DNA from: Aliarcobacter butzleri
GTDB taxonomy: Bacteria > Campylobacterota > Campylobacteria > Campylobacterales > Arcobacteraceae
NCBI RefSeq assembly: GCF_900187115.1
Contig: NZ_LT906455.1
Coordinates: 1,612,001 to 1,676,000, forward strand
DNA length: 64,000 nucleotides
Direction: 5' to 3'
Below the pieces are notes generated by a model. The model had not been told where the DNA came from. It saw only the letters and a program-made list of their open reading frames with translations, and did no database searches. Shown here piece by piece: positions 9,074 to 19,180 of this stretch; position 1 is the stretch's first letter; every line of letters begins with the position of its first letter. Both the position numbers and the translations under genes were made by a program.

Positions 9074-10123
9074 TTGGATAATTTAGTTTTAGAATATAGA
9101 GACCCACTTTTTGGAATAATAATAGTTGTAGCACTAATCTTTTTAATATCATTTTTTACCTACTCTTTTAGTATTTATAAAGAGAGAAATGCAAGAAAAG
9201 ATTATCGAAAATTATCACTTAGATTTGAACTTGGTAAACTAAAAGAAGAAGACTACGTACATTTATATAAAACTTACAATCTTCCTTTTGATTCAATTTT
9301 GCTATTAGCATCATCTTTTTTATATAAAGGTGATTACAATAAAGCTATTTCTGTATATTTAGCATTACTTGAACATATAAATGAAAGAGTAAAAAAAGAA
9401 GAATTACTTGAACTTTTAGGAACTACTTATTTTAAAGGTGGTTTTTTACAAAGATCAAAAGATGTTTTTTTAAAAATTTTAAAATTCTCTGCTCACAATA
9501 AAACTGCTTTAAAATATTTACTTTTAGTATATGAAAAACTAAAAGATTATCAAAAAGCAAAAGAAGTTGCACTATGTTTGGAAGAACTAAATACAGATAT
9601 GAAAATTGATAAAATTTATTTAGATACTTTAATAGTGTTAAATGACCCGATTTTATCTTATGAAAAAAGAACTGAAATTTTATATGAAATCTTTAAAGAG
9701 AATAAAATAATAGAAAGAATATTTGCAACTTTTTTAATCCACTTTAATAAACCATTTTTTTGGGAACATATAAATGAATTTGATTGTTCAAAATTTATTG
9801 ATATTATGTGGTATTTAAATTATGATGATATAAACTTTGACAAAATAGAAAAAAACTCTTTTTTAGAAGAGTTATACAACGCAAAAGGATATATAAATAG
9901 TTTAGACCATAGTAATGATTTTGATTTAGATATCCTAATACTTATAAATAAACATGAACATAAAGTAAATGCTTCTTTAGATTTTGAGTTTATTTGTACT
10001 TCATGTAAACACTCTCATCCTTTTTTTGATACGAGATGTCCACAATGCCATAGTATTTTGACTTTTAATGTAAAACATAATTTAACTAAATCTTTTTATG
10101 AACCAAATCAATCTTTACAATAA
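9074..10123 (+). CDS. Membrane-anchored TPR protein with C-terminal zinc ribbon (LapB/YciM-like)
   Basis: The 349-residue protein has one N-terminal membrane span (about residues 13-33, FGIIIVVALIFLISFF). A cytoplasmic TPR-like helical region covers about 60-270. At the C-terminus there is a rubredoxin-like metal site with CxxC pairs (CTSCKHSH near 314, CPQCHSIL near 327). The same layout occurs in E. coli LapB/YciM, which controls LpxC and lipopolysaccharide synthesis. The orthology is an inference from architecture only. It begins with TTG and opens a plus-strand group with rnc and aroC, diverging from dnaG. Confidence 0.75.
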   Translation: MDNLVLEYRDPLFGIIIVVALIFLISFFTYSFSIYKERNARKDYRKLSLRFELGKLKEEDYVHLYKTYNLPFDSILLLASSFLYKGDYNKAISVYLALLEHINERVKKEELLELLGTTYFKGGFLQRSKDVFLKILKFSAHNKTALKYLLLVYEKLKDYQKAKEVALCLEELNTDMKIDKIYLDTLIVLNDPILSYEKRTEILYEIFKENKIIERIFATFLIHFNKPFFWEHINEFDCSKFIDIMWYLNYDDINFDKIEKNSFLEELYNAKGYINSLDHSNDFDLDILILINKHEHKVNASLDFEFICTSCKHSHPFFDTRCPQCHSILTFNVKHNLTKSFYEPNQSLQ

Positions 10124-10170
10124 TAAAAGATGTGTTATACTTTCGCAAAATTTAATAAAAGGAACTATAT

Positions 10171-10845
10171 ATGAGCGACTACTCTAAGTTAGAGAAGTGC
10201 TTGGATTATCAGTTTAAAAATAAAAATCTGATAATCGAAGCACTTACTCACAAAAGCTTTAAAAAACCCTATAATAATGAAAGATTAGAATTTTTAGGTG
10301 ATGCTGTTTTAAATTTGATTGTTGGAGAATATTTATATTTAAAATTTCCGAAATCAAATGAAGGTGAATTGTCAAAAATACGAGCAAGTTTAGTAAATGA
10401 AACAGGTTTCACAAGACTTGCAAATGAGATAAAACTAGGTGAATATATCTTTATTTCAACAGCAGAAGAGAGAAATAAAGGAAGAACTAAAGCTTCTATA
10501 TTATCTGATGCCTTTGAAGCTATTATGGGTGCTATTTATCTTGAATCAGGGCTTAATACTTTAAAACCAATTATCCTTAGAATTTTAGAAGAGTCTTATG
10601 ACAAAATAAATCTCGATGTTTTATTTAGTGATTATAAAACAGCTCTTCAAGAGATAACTCAAGCTAGATTTGCTTCAATTCCTGAGTATAAAATAGAAGG
10701 TTCTTATGGACCTGACCATAAAAAAGAGTTTGAAGTTTCTATTTGGATTGATGGGAAAAATTATGGAAAAGCTAGTGGAAAAAGTAAAAAACTAGCTCAA
10801 CAAGCAGCGGCAAAAATTGCTATTGACAAATTAAAAGAGGAGTAA
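10171..10845 (+). CDS. rnc: Ribonuclease III
   Basis: RNase III cleaves double-stranded RNA in rRNA maturation and mRNA turnover. The 224 residues contain the signature [14 protein letters not shown] (about residues 36-49) with catalytic acidic residues, a second acidic site in [13 protein letters not shown] near 113-125, and a C-terminal dsRNA-binding domain ending in [15 protein letters not shown]. An AAAGGA-type SD precedes the ATG. aroC starts 3 bases after the stop, so the two are co-transcribed, as in Campylobacter, where rnhA lies in the same group but is absent here. Confidence 0.97.
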   Translation: MSDYSKLEKCLDYQFKNKNLIIEALTHKSFKKPYNNERLEFLGDAVLNLIVGEYLYLKFPKSNEGELSKIRASLVNETGFTRLANEIKLGEYIFISTAEERNKGRTKASILSDAFEAIMGAIYLESGLNTLKPIILRILEESYDKINLDVLFSDYKTALQEITQARFASIPEYKIEGSYGPDHKKEFEVSIWIDGKNYGKASGKSKKLAQQAAAKIAIDKLKEE

Positions 10846-10848
10846 ATT

Positions 10849-11925
10849 TTGAATACTTTTGGACATAGATTTAGATTTACTACTTTTGGAGAATCTCACG
10901 GAAAAGCTCTTGGTTGTATAGTTGATGGAGTTCCTGCAGGTATAAAAATCGATGAAAAGTTCATCCAAAGTGAAATGGATAGAAGAAAACCTGGGCAAAA
11001 TAAATTTGCAACTCAAAGAAAAGAAGGTGATGTTGTAGAAATTTTAAGTGGAGTTTTTGAAGGAATGACTACTGGAACTTCTATTTCAATGATAATTTTT
11101 AATGAAAATCAAAAATCTGGTGATTATTCAAATATAAAAGATTTATTTCGTCCTGGTCATGCTGATTTTACATATTTTAATAAATATGGAATAAGAGATT
11201 ATAGAGGTGGTGGAAGAAGTAGTGCTAGAGAAACTGCTGCAAGAGTTGCTGCTGGTGCAATAGCTAAACTACTTTTAAAAGAACTAAATATCGATATTAG
11301 AAGCGGTATTTGTGAAATAAATGGAATACAAGCTTCAAACTTTGATTTTGAAAATGTAAAAGATTCTGAAATTTATGCTTTAGATAAAAGCGTAGAAGAA
11401 GAGCAAAAAAACGCTATTTTAGAAGCTAGAAACTCTCACAATAGTGTTGGTGGAGTTGCTCTTGTAAATGTAAAAAATTGCCCTATTGGATTAGGTGAAC
11501 CATTATATTTTAAACTAGATTCTCAAATAGCAAATGCAATGATGAGTATAAATGCAGTAAAAGCTGTTGAAATTGGCGATGGAATATTAGCTTCAAAAGT
11601 AAAAGGCTATGAAAATAATGACCAAATAAGAAAAGCTGGATTTAAAACAAATCATACTGGTGGAATACTTGGTGGAATATCAAATGGCGATGAGATAAAT
11701 GTAAAAGTTTATTTTAAAGCAACTCCATCTATTTTTATTGAACAAGAAACTATAGATATTTATAACAATGAAGTTAATTGTAATCTAAAAGGAAGACATG
11801 ACCCTTGTGTAGCAGTACGAGGAAGTGTTGTTGCTGAATCTATGATGGCATTGGTTCTTGCTGATATGGTATTACTAAATCTATCTTCAAAAATTGAGAA
11901 TATCAAAAAAGTCTATGAAAAATAG
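10849..11925 (+). CDS. aroC: Chorismate synthase
   Basis: AroC removes the C3 phosphate of 5-enolpyruvylshikimate-3-phosphate, with reduced FMN, to make chorismate for aromatic amino acids and folate. The 358-residue protein shows all three family signatures: [18 protein letters not shown] near residue 14, the RPGHAD and [17 protein letters not shown] block near 103-133, and [11 protein letters not shown] near 323. It starts with TTG preceded by the SD GAGGAG at the end of rnc. Its 3' end overlaps the next gene by 11 bases. Confidence 0.97.
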   Translation: MNTFGHRFRFTTFGESHGKALGCIVDGVPAGIKIDEKFIQSEMDRRKPGQNKFATQRKEGDVVEILSGVFEGMTTGTSISMIIFNENQKSGDYSNIKDLFRPGHADFTYFNKYGIRDYRGGGRSSARETAARVAAGAIAKLLLKELNIDIRSGICEINGIQASNFDFENVKDSEIYALDKSVEEEQKNAILEARNSHNSVGGVALVNVKNCPIGLGEPLYFKLDSQIANAMMSINAVKAVEIGDGILASKVKGYENNDQIRKAGFKTNHTGGILGGISNGDEINVKVYFKATPSIFIEQETIDIYNNEVNCNLKGRHDPCVAVRGSVVAESMMALVLADMVLLNLSSKIENIKKVYEK

Positions 11926-12667
11926 ACTTTTTTTTCTCATTTTCTTATCAATAAATCTATTTGCAGATGAAAATCTAGCACAAAAACTAATCAAAGCATA
12001 TCCTAATTTTTTAAAAGAGTATTCAAATAATCAAATCATTTGGAATGATGACACTAAAATGATTTTTGATGAAAAAAAAGAGTATAAATCTTACGAAGAT
12101 AGACTAAATAATGCCTCTTTAAAAGAACAATTAGCAACAAAATACATAAAAGTAAAAGAAAATAAAAGCTATATTCCAAACTTTAATGAAGATGCAGGAA
12201 GAGCAAGATTTGAACCATTTTTTCAAAAAATGTATGGAAAAACTCAAAAAGATGTTGAAAAAAATCTAGTAAAAATAAAATGGTTACCAAAAAGTCAAAA
12301 TAAGACTTTAGCTGTTACAAAAATAAATGATGTTAATAAAAAACTTGAAGCTGTTTCAAATGAATTAGAAAATCTACCATTAGATTTAAAAAAATTTGTT
12401 TTAAATCCAAGTGGAGTTTATAACTATCGAAAAATTAGTCGTACAAATAGACTTAGTGTTCATAGTTTTGGTATTGCAATTGATATAAATTTGGACTTTT
12501 CAAACTATTGGCAATGGGATGAAAAAGATGGAAAAATAGAATATAAAAATAAAATACCATTAGAAATAGTTGAGATTTTTGAAAAATATGGATTTATTTG
12601 GGGTGGAAGATGGTACCACTTTGATACTATGCATTTTGAATATCGACCAGAACTTTTAGTAGATTAA
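11915..12667 (+). CDS. Exported M15-family peptidase (VanY-like D-Ala-D-Ala carboxypeptidase type)
   Basis: This 250-residue protein has a signal peptide ([17 protein letters not shown], cleavage before DE). A C-terminal zinc-peptidase domain contains [12 protein letters not shown] (the SxHxxGxAxD metal motif) and [14 protein letters not shown] (second metal histidine). M15 enzymes trim peptidoglycan peptides or dipeptides in the periplasm; the exact bond cut here is unknown. I choose ATG 11915, because the signal peptide starts there, rather than the upstream TTG at 11894. It overlaps aroC and probably shares its transcript, ending at the terminator near 12.7 kb. Confidence 0.85.
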   Translation: MKNRLFFLIFLSINLFADENLAQKLIKAYPNFLKEYSNNQIIWNDDTKMIFDEKKEYKSYEDRLNNASLKEQLATKYIKVKENKSYIPNFNEDAGRARFEPFFQKMYGKTQKDVEKNLVKIKWLPKSQNKTLAVTKINDVNKKLEAVSNELENLPLDLKKFVLNPSGVYNYRKISRTNRLSVHSFGIAIDINLDFSNYWQWDEKDGKIEYKNKIPLEIVEIFEKYGFIWGGRWYHFDTMHFEYRPELLVD

Positions 12668-12704
12668 GCTTTAGTTTAAAAATTTTTGATTATAATTTCA
12701 GCAT

Positions 12705-12737
12705 AAAGCAACTCTTTGGTCAAGGGTTGCTTTTTTT
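12705..12737 (+). terminator. Intrinsic terminator after the dnaG-divergent operon
   Basis: AAAGCAAC pairs perfectly with GTTGCTTT across a 13-base loop, and the plus strand continues with a run of seven T. It sits 38 bases past the peptidase stop and just before the convergent htpX stop. Confidence 0.85.
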
Positions 12738-12741
12738 ATGC

Positions 12742-13593
12742 CTATTTTCTTAATTCGCTTTTTAACTCTTCAAGACGTGCAATTCTATCAGCAGTTGTTG
12801 GATGCGTTCTAAAAAGTGCTCCTAATGTTGATTTTAATCCAGAAAATGGATTTATTATAAACATATGAGCAGTTTGTTCTGTTGCATTATTTATTTGGTG
12901 TCCACTTCTAGCATAATTTTCAAGTTTACCTAAAGCACTTTGTAAACCAGCTGGATTTCCTGTAAGCCTTGCTGCTCCTTCATCTGCCATATATTCCCTA
13001 CTTCTACTAACTGTCATTTGAATAATTGAAGCAGCAATAGGAAGTAATATAGCCATAATTATCATAACAATCGGATTTGAATTTTGTCTATTATTTCCGA
13101 TCATTCCACTAAATTGCATCATATTCGCAATCATAGCAATAGCACCTGCAAAAACTGCCGCAATAGTTCCTATTAAAATATCATAATGTTTTATATGAGA
13201 TAACTCATGAGCTATCACTCCTTCAAGTTCTTCTTCATTTAACATTTCATAAAGTCCTATCGTAACTGCAACAGCTGCATATTCATGATTTCTTCCTGTT
13301 GCAAAAGCATTTGGTGTATGATCAGGTATCAAATAAACTTTTGGCATAGGAAGATTTGCTTTTTGAGTTAATTTTTGAGTTATTCTATAAACTGGATGTT
13401 TAGTATCATCTAAAGGTATAGCATTATAGTGTTTTAAAACTTGCTGGTCTGAGTAATAATAAGCATAAAAGTTCATTCCACAGGCAATTAAAAATGCTAT
13501 TAACATACCATTTGTTCCTCCAAAAGAGTAACCAAAAAATACAAATATAACAGTTAAAAATGTAAGTAAAAATATAGTTTTAGTTTGTTCCAT
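12742..13593 (-). CDS. htpX: Zinc metalloprotease HtpX
   Basis: HtpX is an M48 membrane protease that degrades misfolded inner-membrane proteins. It has 283 residues with two N-terminal spans (about 7-42), the zinc motif [10 protein letters not shown] near residue 128, two further spans near 140-200, and the third ligand region [15 protein letters not shown] near 198-212. The ending [25 protein letters not shown] is standard for HtpX. It is a single gene on the minus strand with an SD (GGAGAGG) before the ATG. It faces the preceding operon and its terminator. Confidence 0.95.
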
Positions 13594-13646
13594 AATCCTC
13601 TCCTAAAATTTTTTCTAATTTTAACAAATATTTATTAATGAAAATT

Positions 13647-14333
13647 TTATCTATTTTTGTATTGATATAATATCCCATCATCAAAAGCAACCCATTTACT
13701 TGAAAGCAAATTTGCATTTTTTAAAACATTATTTGTCCAAGTATTACAAGTGTGAAATATACTATAACTCCCAATTGCTTCATAAAAAGCATCATTTTGT
13801 CCATATTGAGCAGTCGTATTTATATAAATTGGTTTTTCATTTAACCATTGTAAACTCTTTTTTACTGATAAAATAATAGATTTATATTGATTTTCATCTA
13901 TTTTCATAGAATAAGTTAAGTCATCTTCTAAAATATCTTTATAATAAGTTATATGCAAAGCTGCATTTCCAAGTCCAGTTCCTGCAATAAGTGCTGTTGA
14001 AACTTTTAGTTCACTCCAAGTTGGAGTATCTAAATAAAAACCTTTATCTCCCCAACCTATTCCAACATAAGAAAAATCTGTTGATTTACTCAAAGTATTT
14101 TCAAAAGGAAAAAGTTCAGACCAATTTATAATATCACTTTTTATAGGTAAAACTATATCGGTATGAACACCATTTGATTTTATAAAGATTTCATATTTTT
14201 TATCCAATGAAGAAACTTCAGCAACACTCGATCTTGATAAAAAATATTCACTTGATAAATAAATTATTATAAAAGAAAAAATAGATATTAAAATATAAAT
14301 AGTAATCTTTATAAAGCTTTTTAAAACTTTCAT
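13647..14333 (-). CDS. DUF2459/TIGR02117-family membrane-anchored protein
   Basis: The 228-residue protein has one N-terminal membrane anchor (about residues 9-31) and a periplasmic domain. It carries the hallmarks of the DUF2459 family: SNGVHTDIVLPI near 53-64, GIGWGDKGFYLDTPTW near 92-107, and a C-terminal HTCNTWTNNVLK containing conserved His and Cys. The family has no established function; the conserved His/Cys pattern suggests a cysteine-hydrolase-like fold, which is inference. It appears monocistronic between htpX and the divergent sixA-like gene. Confidence 0.8.
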   Translation of the reverse strand: MKVLKSFIKITIYILISIFSFIIIYLSSEYFLSRSSVAEVSSLDKKYEIFIKSNGVHTDIVLPIKSDIINWSELFPFENTLSKSTDFSYVGIGWGDKGFYLDTPTWSELKVSTALIAGTGLGNAALHITYYKDILEDDLTYSMKIDENQYKSIILSVKKSLQWLNEKPIYINTTAQYGQNDAFYEAIGSYSIFHTCNTWTNNVLKNANLLSSKWVAFDDGILYQYKNR

Positions 14334-14429
14334 ATATCTCCTTTAAGGCTTTATAGTCGCATTTTATACTTTATTTATACAAAAATAGCTAAAATCCAGC
14401 CATTACAAAATTATTTTTTGAGAGTTATT

Positions 14430-14909
14430 ATGAAAAAACTTTATCTTGTACGACACACAACAAAAGATGATGAAAAATCAAACAATTACGATTATGACAT
14501 AGAATTAAGTGAAGATGGAAAAGAAAAAGCAAAAATTATGGCTCAAAATTTTGCTAAAAAGAATCCAAATATAGATTTAATAGTTGCAAGTCCAGCAATA
14601 AGAACAAGACAAACTGCTGAGATTTTTGCACAAGAGTTAAATTACAATAAAACTGTTATGTTAAATGAAGTCTTATATATGGCATTTTTAAATGAATTAC
14701 TTGAAACTATCACTTACACTTATGATACGGTTGATTCTATGTTATTAGTTGGACATAATCCATCTTTAACAGCTTTAGGTGTTACTCTTGTAGGATTTAA
14801 AGAAAAATTTGAAGAAGGTGCGATTATGGAAATAGAATTTGATTGTAATAGTTGGATTGATATTTCAAAAAATAACGCAAAACTAATAAGTTATGAAAAG
14901 CCTTTATAA
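14430..14909 (+). CDS. SixA-type histidine phosphatase
   Basis: This is a compact histidine-phosphatase (phosphoglycerate-mutase fold) protein of 159 residues. The catalytic RHT motif is at the start (KKLYLVRHTTKDDEKS), followed by SPAIRTRQTAEIF near residue 53 and the second histidine in LLVGHNPSLTAL near 109. In E. coli SixA dephosphorylates phosphohistidine in phosphotransfer proteins; the substrate here is not known. ATG 14430 is preferred over the upstream TTG because it has GAGAGTT before it and places RHT at the usual position. Confidence 0.85.
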   Translation: MKKLYLVRHTTKDDEKSNNYDYDIELSEDGKEKAKIMAQNFAKKNPNIDLIVASPAIRTRQTAEIFAQELNYNKTVMLNEVLYMAFLNELLETITYTYDTVDSMLLVGHNPSLTALGVTLVGFKEKFEEGAIMEIEFDCNSWIDISKNNAKLISYEKPL

Positions 14910-14913
14910 AGAT

Positions 14914-14939
14914 AAAAACATAGTTTAATCTAAGTTTTT
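14914..14939. terminator. Hairpin between convergent sixA-like gene and exported-protein gene
   Basis: AAAAAC-A-TAG pairs with CTA-A-GTTTTT with one internal mismatch, giving A/T tails on both sides. The minus-strand stop codon (14925-14927) falls in the loop region. It is a plausible weak bidirectional terminator. Confidence 0.5.
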
Positions 14940-15338
14940 ATCTAAAAGTACTACTGAAGCTAGATTTGTAAGTTCCATCAGAGTTTTTTTATCCAATTTT
15001 GCATCACCAATAATATATGAAAAAATCTCTGTAAAGTTTGCTCTTGCCCAAGTTCTAAGTTCTGTTGCTGTCATAAATTTATTTGTTGATAAAACGGCAC
15101 CCTTTGTATTTGTAACTGTTACTTTTGCACTATCACTATTTTCAAAGTTACCTTTTATACCATCATTATTTTTTATCTGATAAGTTACTTTTGCTTGATA
15201 AATTTTACCTTTTACAACACTTCCATCATCTATTACTTTTCTTGGAAAACCTGTCTCTTTAAAAAAACCATCCCATTGATCAGCTAAAACATTTGAAAAA
15301 CCAAATAATAAAAAACTTAAAACTATAATTTTTTTCAT
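14925..15338 (-). CDS. Exported protein of unknown function, last gene of the rpmH-mnmE operon
   Basis: The 137-residue protein has a clear Sec signal peptide (MKKIIVLSFLLFGFSNVLA, cleavage before DQW). The mature domain is small and possibly beta-rich, with a Trp-containing start (DQWDGFFKETGFPRK) and a helical end. I do not recognise a family. It starts one base after the mnmE stop on the same strand, so it is likely translated from the same transcript. No catalytic motif or extra membrane segment is seen, so a periplasmic location is inferred. Confidence 0.7.
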   Translation of the reverse strand: MKKIIVLSFLLFGFSNVLADQWDGFFKETGFPRKVIDDGSVVKGKIYQAKVTYQIKNNDGIKGNFENSDSAKVTVTNTKGAVLSTNKFMTATELRTWARANFTEIFSYIIGDAKLDKKTLMELTNLASVVLLDKNLD

Positions 15339-15339
15339 T

Positions 15340-16680
15340 TTATTTACCTAAACAAAATTCACCAAACATAACATCTAACATTTCGTCATTGTCATAAGGT
15401 CTTGTAATTGATGATATATCTTCTAAAGCTTGTGTTATAAAGTGTGCAAAAAACTCTAATTCACCACTTTTAAGTGGTTCTTTTGCTAAACCTATGTTAT
15501 ATAAAGTATTTTCTACAGCTAAAACTTGTCTTTTTGAAACCAAAGTTATATCATCACCAAAAGTATTAGAATCTAAGATTAGCTCAAGTTCTTTAATAAG
15601 TGGATTTATATCTTCTTTTGTTGAAAGTTCTATAAAAGAATCAAGTACATTTTTATCAAATTGATTTTGTAAATCTGACTTATTTAAAACTACTATTACT
15701 TTTTTATCTGAATTCTCTTTTATCAAATCTAATATTTTTTTATCTTCATCATCGCAAATTTTACTATTATCAAATAAAGCTATTACGATATCAGCTTCAT
15801 TTATAGCTTGAATTGATTTTTCTATTCCAATTTTTTCTATTACATCACTAGCATCTCGGATACCTGCTGTATCAACTATTTTTATAATATGTGTTCCTAT
15901 ACGAACACTCTCTTCAATAGTATCTCTAGTTGTTCCTGCAATATCACTTATAATTGCTCTATCAAAATTTAAAAGTTTATTTAAAAGTGAAGACTTACCA
16001 ACATTTGGTTTTCCAATAATTGCGACTTTAAAACCTTCTATCATTCCTTCTCGTCTCCGACTAGCTTCCAAAGTATTTGATAATTTTAGAGATATTTTTT
16101 GCATTTTATTTTCTATTTGCTCATAAATATCAGTTGGTAAATCCTCTTCTGCGTAATCAATAGAAACTTCAGTATAAGCTAACATAAAAAGTAAATCTTC
16201 TCTTATTTCATCTACAAAATTTGTTAATTCACCTTTTAATTGACGTGCTAGTAATTTAACAGCATCAGCACTTCTTGCTTCAATAATTTTTGATATAGCT
16301 TCTGCTTTTGTTAAATCTATTTTATTATTAAAAAAAGCTCGTTTTGAAAATTCTCCAGGATTTGCTAGTCTTGCACCAGCATTTAAAACTTCATCAACTA
16401 TCATATTTGAAATTGCGACTCCACCATGACATTGAAACTCAACTACATCTTCACCTGTAAAAGAAAATGGTGATTTAAAATATATTACTAAAGCTTCATC
16501 AATAATCTCATTTTTTGAATCATAAATTGTTGATAAAGTTGCAAGTCTTGCTTTGAAGTTATTTTTTTTTGAGATTTTTGTAGCTATTTCAAGAGCTTTT
16601 GCTCCTGAAACTCTAACTATTGAAATTGAGCCAATTCCATTTGCTGTTGCAATAGCAACAATAGTATCATTTTCAAACAA
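15340..16680 (-). CDS. mnmE: tRNA modification GTPase MnmE (TrmE)
   Basis: With MnmG, MnmE makes the 5-carboxymethylaminomethyl modification at U34 of several tRNAs. It has 446 residues. The N-terminal formyl-THF-binding domain includes FSFTGEDVVEFQCHGG near 73. An inserted helical region follows, then a G domain with GKPNVGKSSLLNKLL near 222 and DTAGIRD near 270. The C-terminal catalytic motif FCLGK ends the protein. It lies 2 bases after jag in the conserved rpmH-rnpA-yidD-yidC-jag-mnmE order. Confidence 0.97.
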   Translation of the reverse strand: MFENDTIVAIATANGIGSISIVRVSGAKALEIATKISKKNNFKARLATLSTIYDSKNEIIDEALVIYFKSPFSFTGEDVVEFQCHGGVAISNMIVDEVLNAGARLANPGEFSKRAFFNNKIDLTKAEAISKIIEARSADAVKLLARQLKGELTNFVDEIREDLLFMLAYTEVSIDYAEEDLPTDIYEQIENKMQKISLKLSNTLEASRRREGMIEGFKVAIIGKPNVGKSSLLNKLLNFDRAIISDIAGTTRDTIEESVRIGTHIIKIVDTAGIRDASDVIEKIGIEKSIQAINEADIVIALFDNSKICDDEDKKILDLIKENSDKKVIVVLNKSDLQNQFDKNVLDSFIELSTKEDINPLIKELELILDSNTFGDDITLVSKRQVLAVENTLYNIGLAKEPLKSGELEFFAHFITQALEDISSITRPYDNDEMLDVMFGEFCLGK

Positions 16681-16682
16681 GA

Positions 16683-17558
16683 TTAAATTTCTCTTGCTCT
16701 GTACTCATTTACAAGTACATATTTCTCACCTCTGATATTTGTTTTTACTGCAACATATTTATCAGGGAATTCTTCTCTTAATCTTTTTAAAGCAATATGA
16801 ACTAAAATTCCATCAAGTGGTTTAGTTTTAAAGTTGCCTTTTTCTCTTATTTGTTCAATTATTGGTTCCAAATAAGCATGTATTGCTTCTTCTTGATTTT
16901 TTAAAAATTCTGCAACTTCAAGTCTTAACATTAAACCATATTTTTCATTTATCCAGTTAAATAAAATATATGATAGTGCTTTATATCTATATCCTTCTTT
17001 ACCTATTAGTAAAGCAGAATCTTCCCCTAAAAACTCTATATACAAAGTTTCATTATCATAAAAAGATACATTCACTTGTCCAATTTTGTAACAAGTAGAA
17101 CCAAATAAAAGATGTATTCCATCTTTTACTTCATTTAAAATTTCATCTTTTGATTTTTTAATTACAAGTTTTGAAATCTCAACATTTGAATCTTCTTCAT
17201 TGTAAAAGTTATCAAATATTTTTTCTTTTCCTTCTACTTTTGGAACTTTAGATAAATTATCTTTTTTTTCATCAATTTTTGAACAATTTTCTTCTTCAAT
17301 TTTAGCTGCATTTTCAATTCTTTGAGAAAATTCTTCTATTTTAACATCTTTATTTTTATAATTTTTAGACTCTTGAATATCTGATTTAGAGCTATTTTTA
17401 CAATAAGCACAAATAATTGCACTCTTTTTCCCAAAACCTAAAAAGCCTTTAGTTGGTTGTTGAATAATCTCTATTTCTAATTCAGTAACAGAGCAGCTAA
17501 ATTCTGCACGTGCTAGTTCGTAAACTTTTTCTAAACTATCTGCTTCAAATTTTTTCAT
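16683..17558 (-). CDS. jag: Jag/KhpB family RNA-binding protein
   Basis: This 291-residue protein has an N-terminal Jag_N domain (KKFEADSLEKVYELARAEF, then KGFLGFGKKSAI near 34-45). A low-complexity acidic/lysine linker covers about 50-140. A KH domain (about 150-225, with LIGKEGYRYKAL) and a C-terminal R3H-like segment containing LKRLREEFPDKYVAV follow. Jag/KhpB binds RNA and affects cell division and envelope growth in Gram-positives; the role in epsilonproteobacteria is less clear. It sits between yidC and mnmE as in most bacteria. Confidence 0.9.
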   Translation of the reverse strand: MKKFEADSLEKVYELARAEFSCSVTELEIEIIQQPTKGFLGFGKKSAIICAYCKNSSKSDIQESKNYKNKDVKIEEFSQRIENAAKIEEENCSKIDEKKDNLSKVPKVEGKEKIFDNFYNEEDSNVEISKLVIKKSKDEILNEVKDGIHLLFGSTCYKIGQVNVSFYDNETLYIEFLGEDSALLIGKEGYRYKALSYILFNWINEKYGLMLRLEVAEFLKNQEEAIHAYLEPIIEQIREKGNFKTKPLDGILVHIALKRLREEFPDKYVAVKTNIRGEKYVLVNEYRAREI

Positions 17559-17578
17559 GAGTTTCCCTTTTTGTTCCC

Positions 17579-19180
17579 TTACTTATGCTCAGCTCTTTTT
17601 CTTTCAAATGTTTTATTTATAACATATTGTTGCCCTATTGTAAATAAGTTATTTACAAACCAATAAAGTGTTAAACCTGCTGGGAACCATAAGAAGAAGA
17701 ATGTGAAAACAATTGGTAAAAGTTGGAATATTTTCTTTTGTAACTCATCTTGAACTGTTGTAGGTGTAATTCTTTGTTGAATATACATTGTAGCACCCAT
17801 TAAAATTGGTAAAACAAAGAATGGATCCATCGCAGCTAAATCATGAATCCAGAAAATCCACTCAGCACCTTTTAACTCAATAGCATTGATTAAAACTCTA
17901 TATATTGCAAAGAAAATTGGAATTTGTAAAATTAATGGTAAACATCCACCCATTGGATTTGCACCATGTTTTTTATAAAGTTCCATCATATGCATAGATT
18001 GTTTTTGTTTATCATCTTTATATTTTAATTGTATCTCTTTCATTTTTGGAGCTAAATCTTTTAGCTTTTGCATAGATACCATACCTTTATACGATAAAGG
18101 ATATAAAACTACTTTTACTAAAATTGTAAGAGCAACAATTGTCCAACCCCAGTTTCCAATATAACTTTGTAAAAACTGTAAAAGAACAAACATTGGTTTA
18201 GCTATAAATGTAAACCAACCATAATCTATAACATCAATTAGTTCAGGATTTAAGCTTTCTAAAACTCTATGATTTTTTGGTCCCATGTATCCTGAGAATG
18301 AAATATCTCCAGAAGAATGAATAAATGATTGTGGATTGTTAGAACTATCAGGCATTACTGTAACTTGTAATGATTTTTCAAAATTATAAATAACTGTTGC
18401 ATAATATCTATCAAAATTAGATACAAATTTTGAACCTACAAAAGTTTCATTTTTCTTTGAACTACCATCTTCAATTGTTGTTAAACTATTATCATTTAAT
18501 TTAGTAATAAATCCATGAACTGCATACATATCTACTAATACATTTGGTCTAAATCCATTTGAAACAAAAAATGGTTTATCATTTGTTGAACTTACAGTTA
18601 AGTCATAATGTCCATCAGGATAAATTGTAAACTTTTTTGTTAAAACCGTATTTGTTAAAGTTTGAGTTAAAACTAACTCTTGTTTATTTTGTGTTGCATC
18701 AATATTTGAAGAACTTGGAACTACATTTACTTTAAAAGCCTCTTCATTTATATTAATATCAGCAAATCTCACTTCTAAAGGTTTTAACTGATTTGCTTCA
18801 AATAATTTTATTTGAGCACCATTTTCATCTTTATATTTTTCTTCTGTTAAAGTTACTTGAGCAACTCTCCCTAAATTATCTATCTCGATAATATTTTTTG
18901 CCGTTTTAATAACAGAAACGATTTGAGAATTTGATACATTTTTTGAAGATATAGCATCAACATTTGGTGTATTTACAGAATTTTCAGCTACTACTTGAGA
19001 TGTACTAACTTCAGGTGCTGAATTTTGTTTTTGCTCTTGTTCAATTTTAGCTTGAGCCATTTTTGCTTCTTGTTGAGGCTTTAAAACTAAAAACTCATAA
19101 GCTATAAAAAATACAAAAACGACTATTGTCATAATTATCATTCGTTTTTGCATACCATTGTTCTGATTTAAGTTATTCAT
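17579..19180 (-). CDS. yidC: Membrane protein insertase YidC
   Basis: YidC inserts and folds inner-membrane proteins alone or with SecYEG. It has 533 residues. A first span (about 14-30) is followed by the large periplasmic beta domain (about 60-320) typical of Gram-negative YidC. The conserved five-span core follows, with WGWTIVALTILVKVVLYPLSYK near 344, the cytoplasmic hairpin KYKDDKQKQSMHMMELYKKHG near 387-407 and NPMGGCLPLILQIPIFFAIYR near 409-430. It overlaps yidD by 8 bases. It is the fourth gene from the rpmH promoter. Confidence 0.97.
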   Translation of the reverse strand: MNNLNQNNGMQKRMIIMTIVVFVFFIAYEFLVLKPQQEAKMAQAKIEQEQKQNSAPEVSTSQVVAENSVNTPNVDAISSKNVSNSQIVSVIKTAKNIIEIDNLGRVAQVTLTEEKYKDENGAQIKLFEANQLKPLEVRFADININEEAFKVNVVPSSSNIDATQNKQELVLTQTLTNTVLTKKFTIYPDGHYDLTVSSTNDKPFFVSNGFRPNVLVDMYAVHGFITKLNDNSLTTIEDGSSKKNETFVGSKFVSNFDRYYATVIYNFEKSLQVTVMPDSSNNPQSFIHSSGDISFSGYMGPKNHRVLESLNPELIDVIDYGWFTFIAKPMFVLLQFLQSYIGNWGWTIVALTILVKVVLYPLSYKGMVSMQKLKDLAPKMKEIQLKYKDDKQKQSMHMMELYKKHGANPMGGCLPLILQIPIFFAIYRVLINAIELKGAEWIFWIHDLAAMDPFFVLPILMGATMYIQQRITPTTVQDELQKKIFQLLPIVFTFFFLWFPAGLTLYWFVNNLFTIGQQYVINKTFERKRAEHK

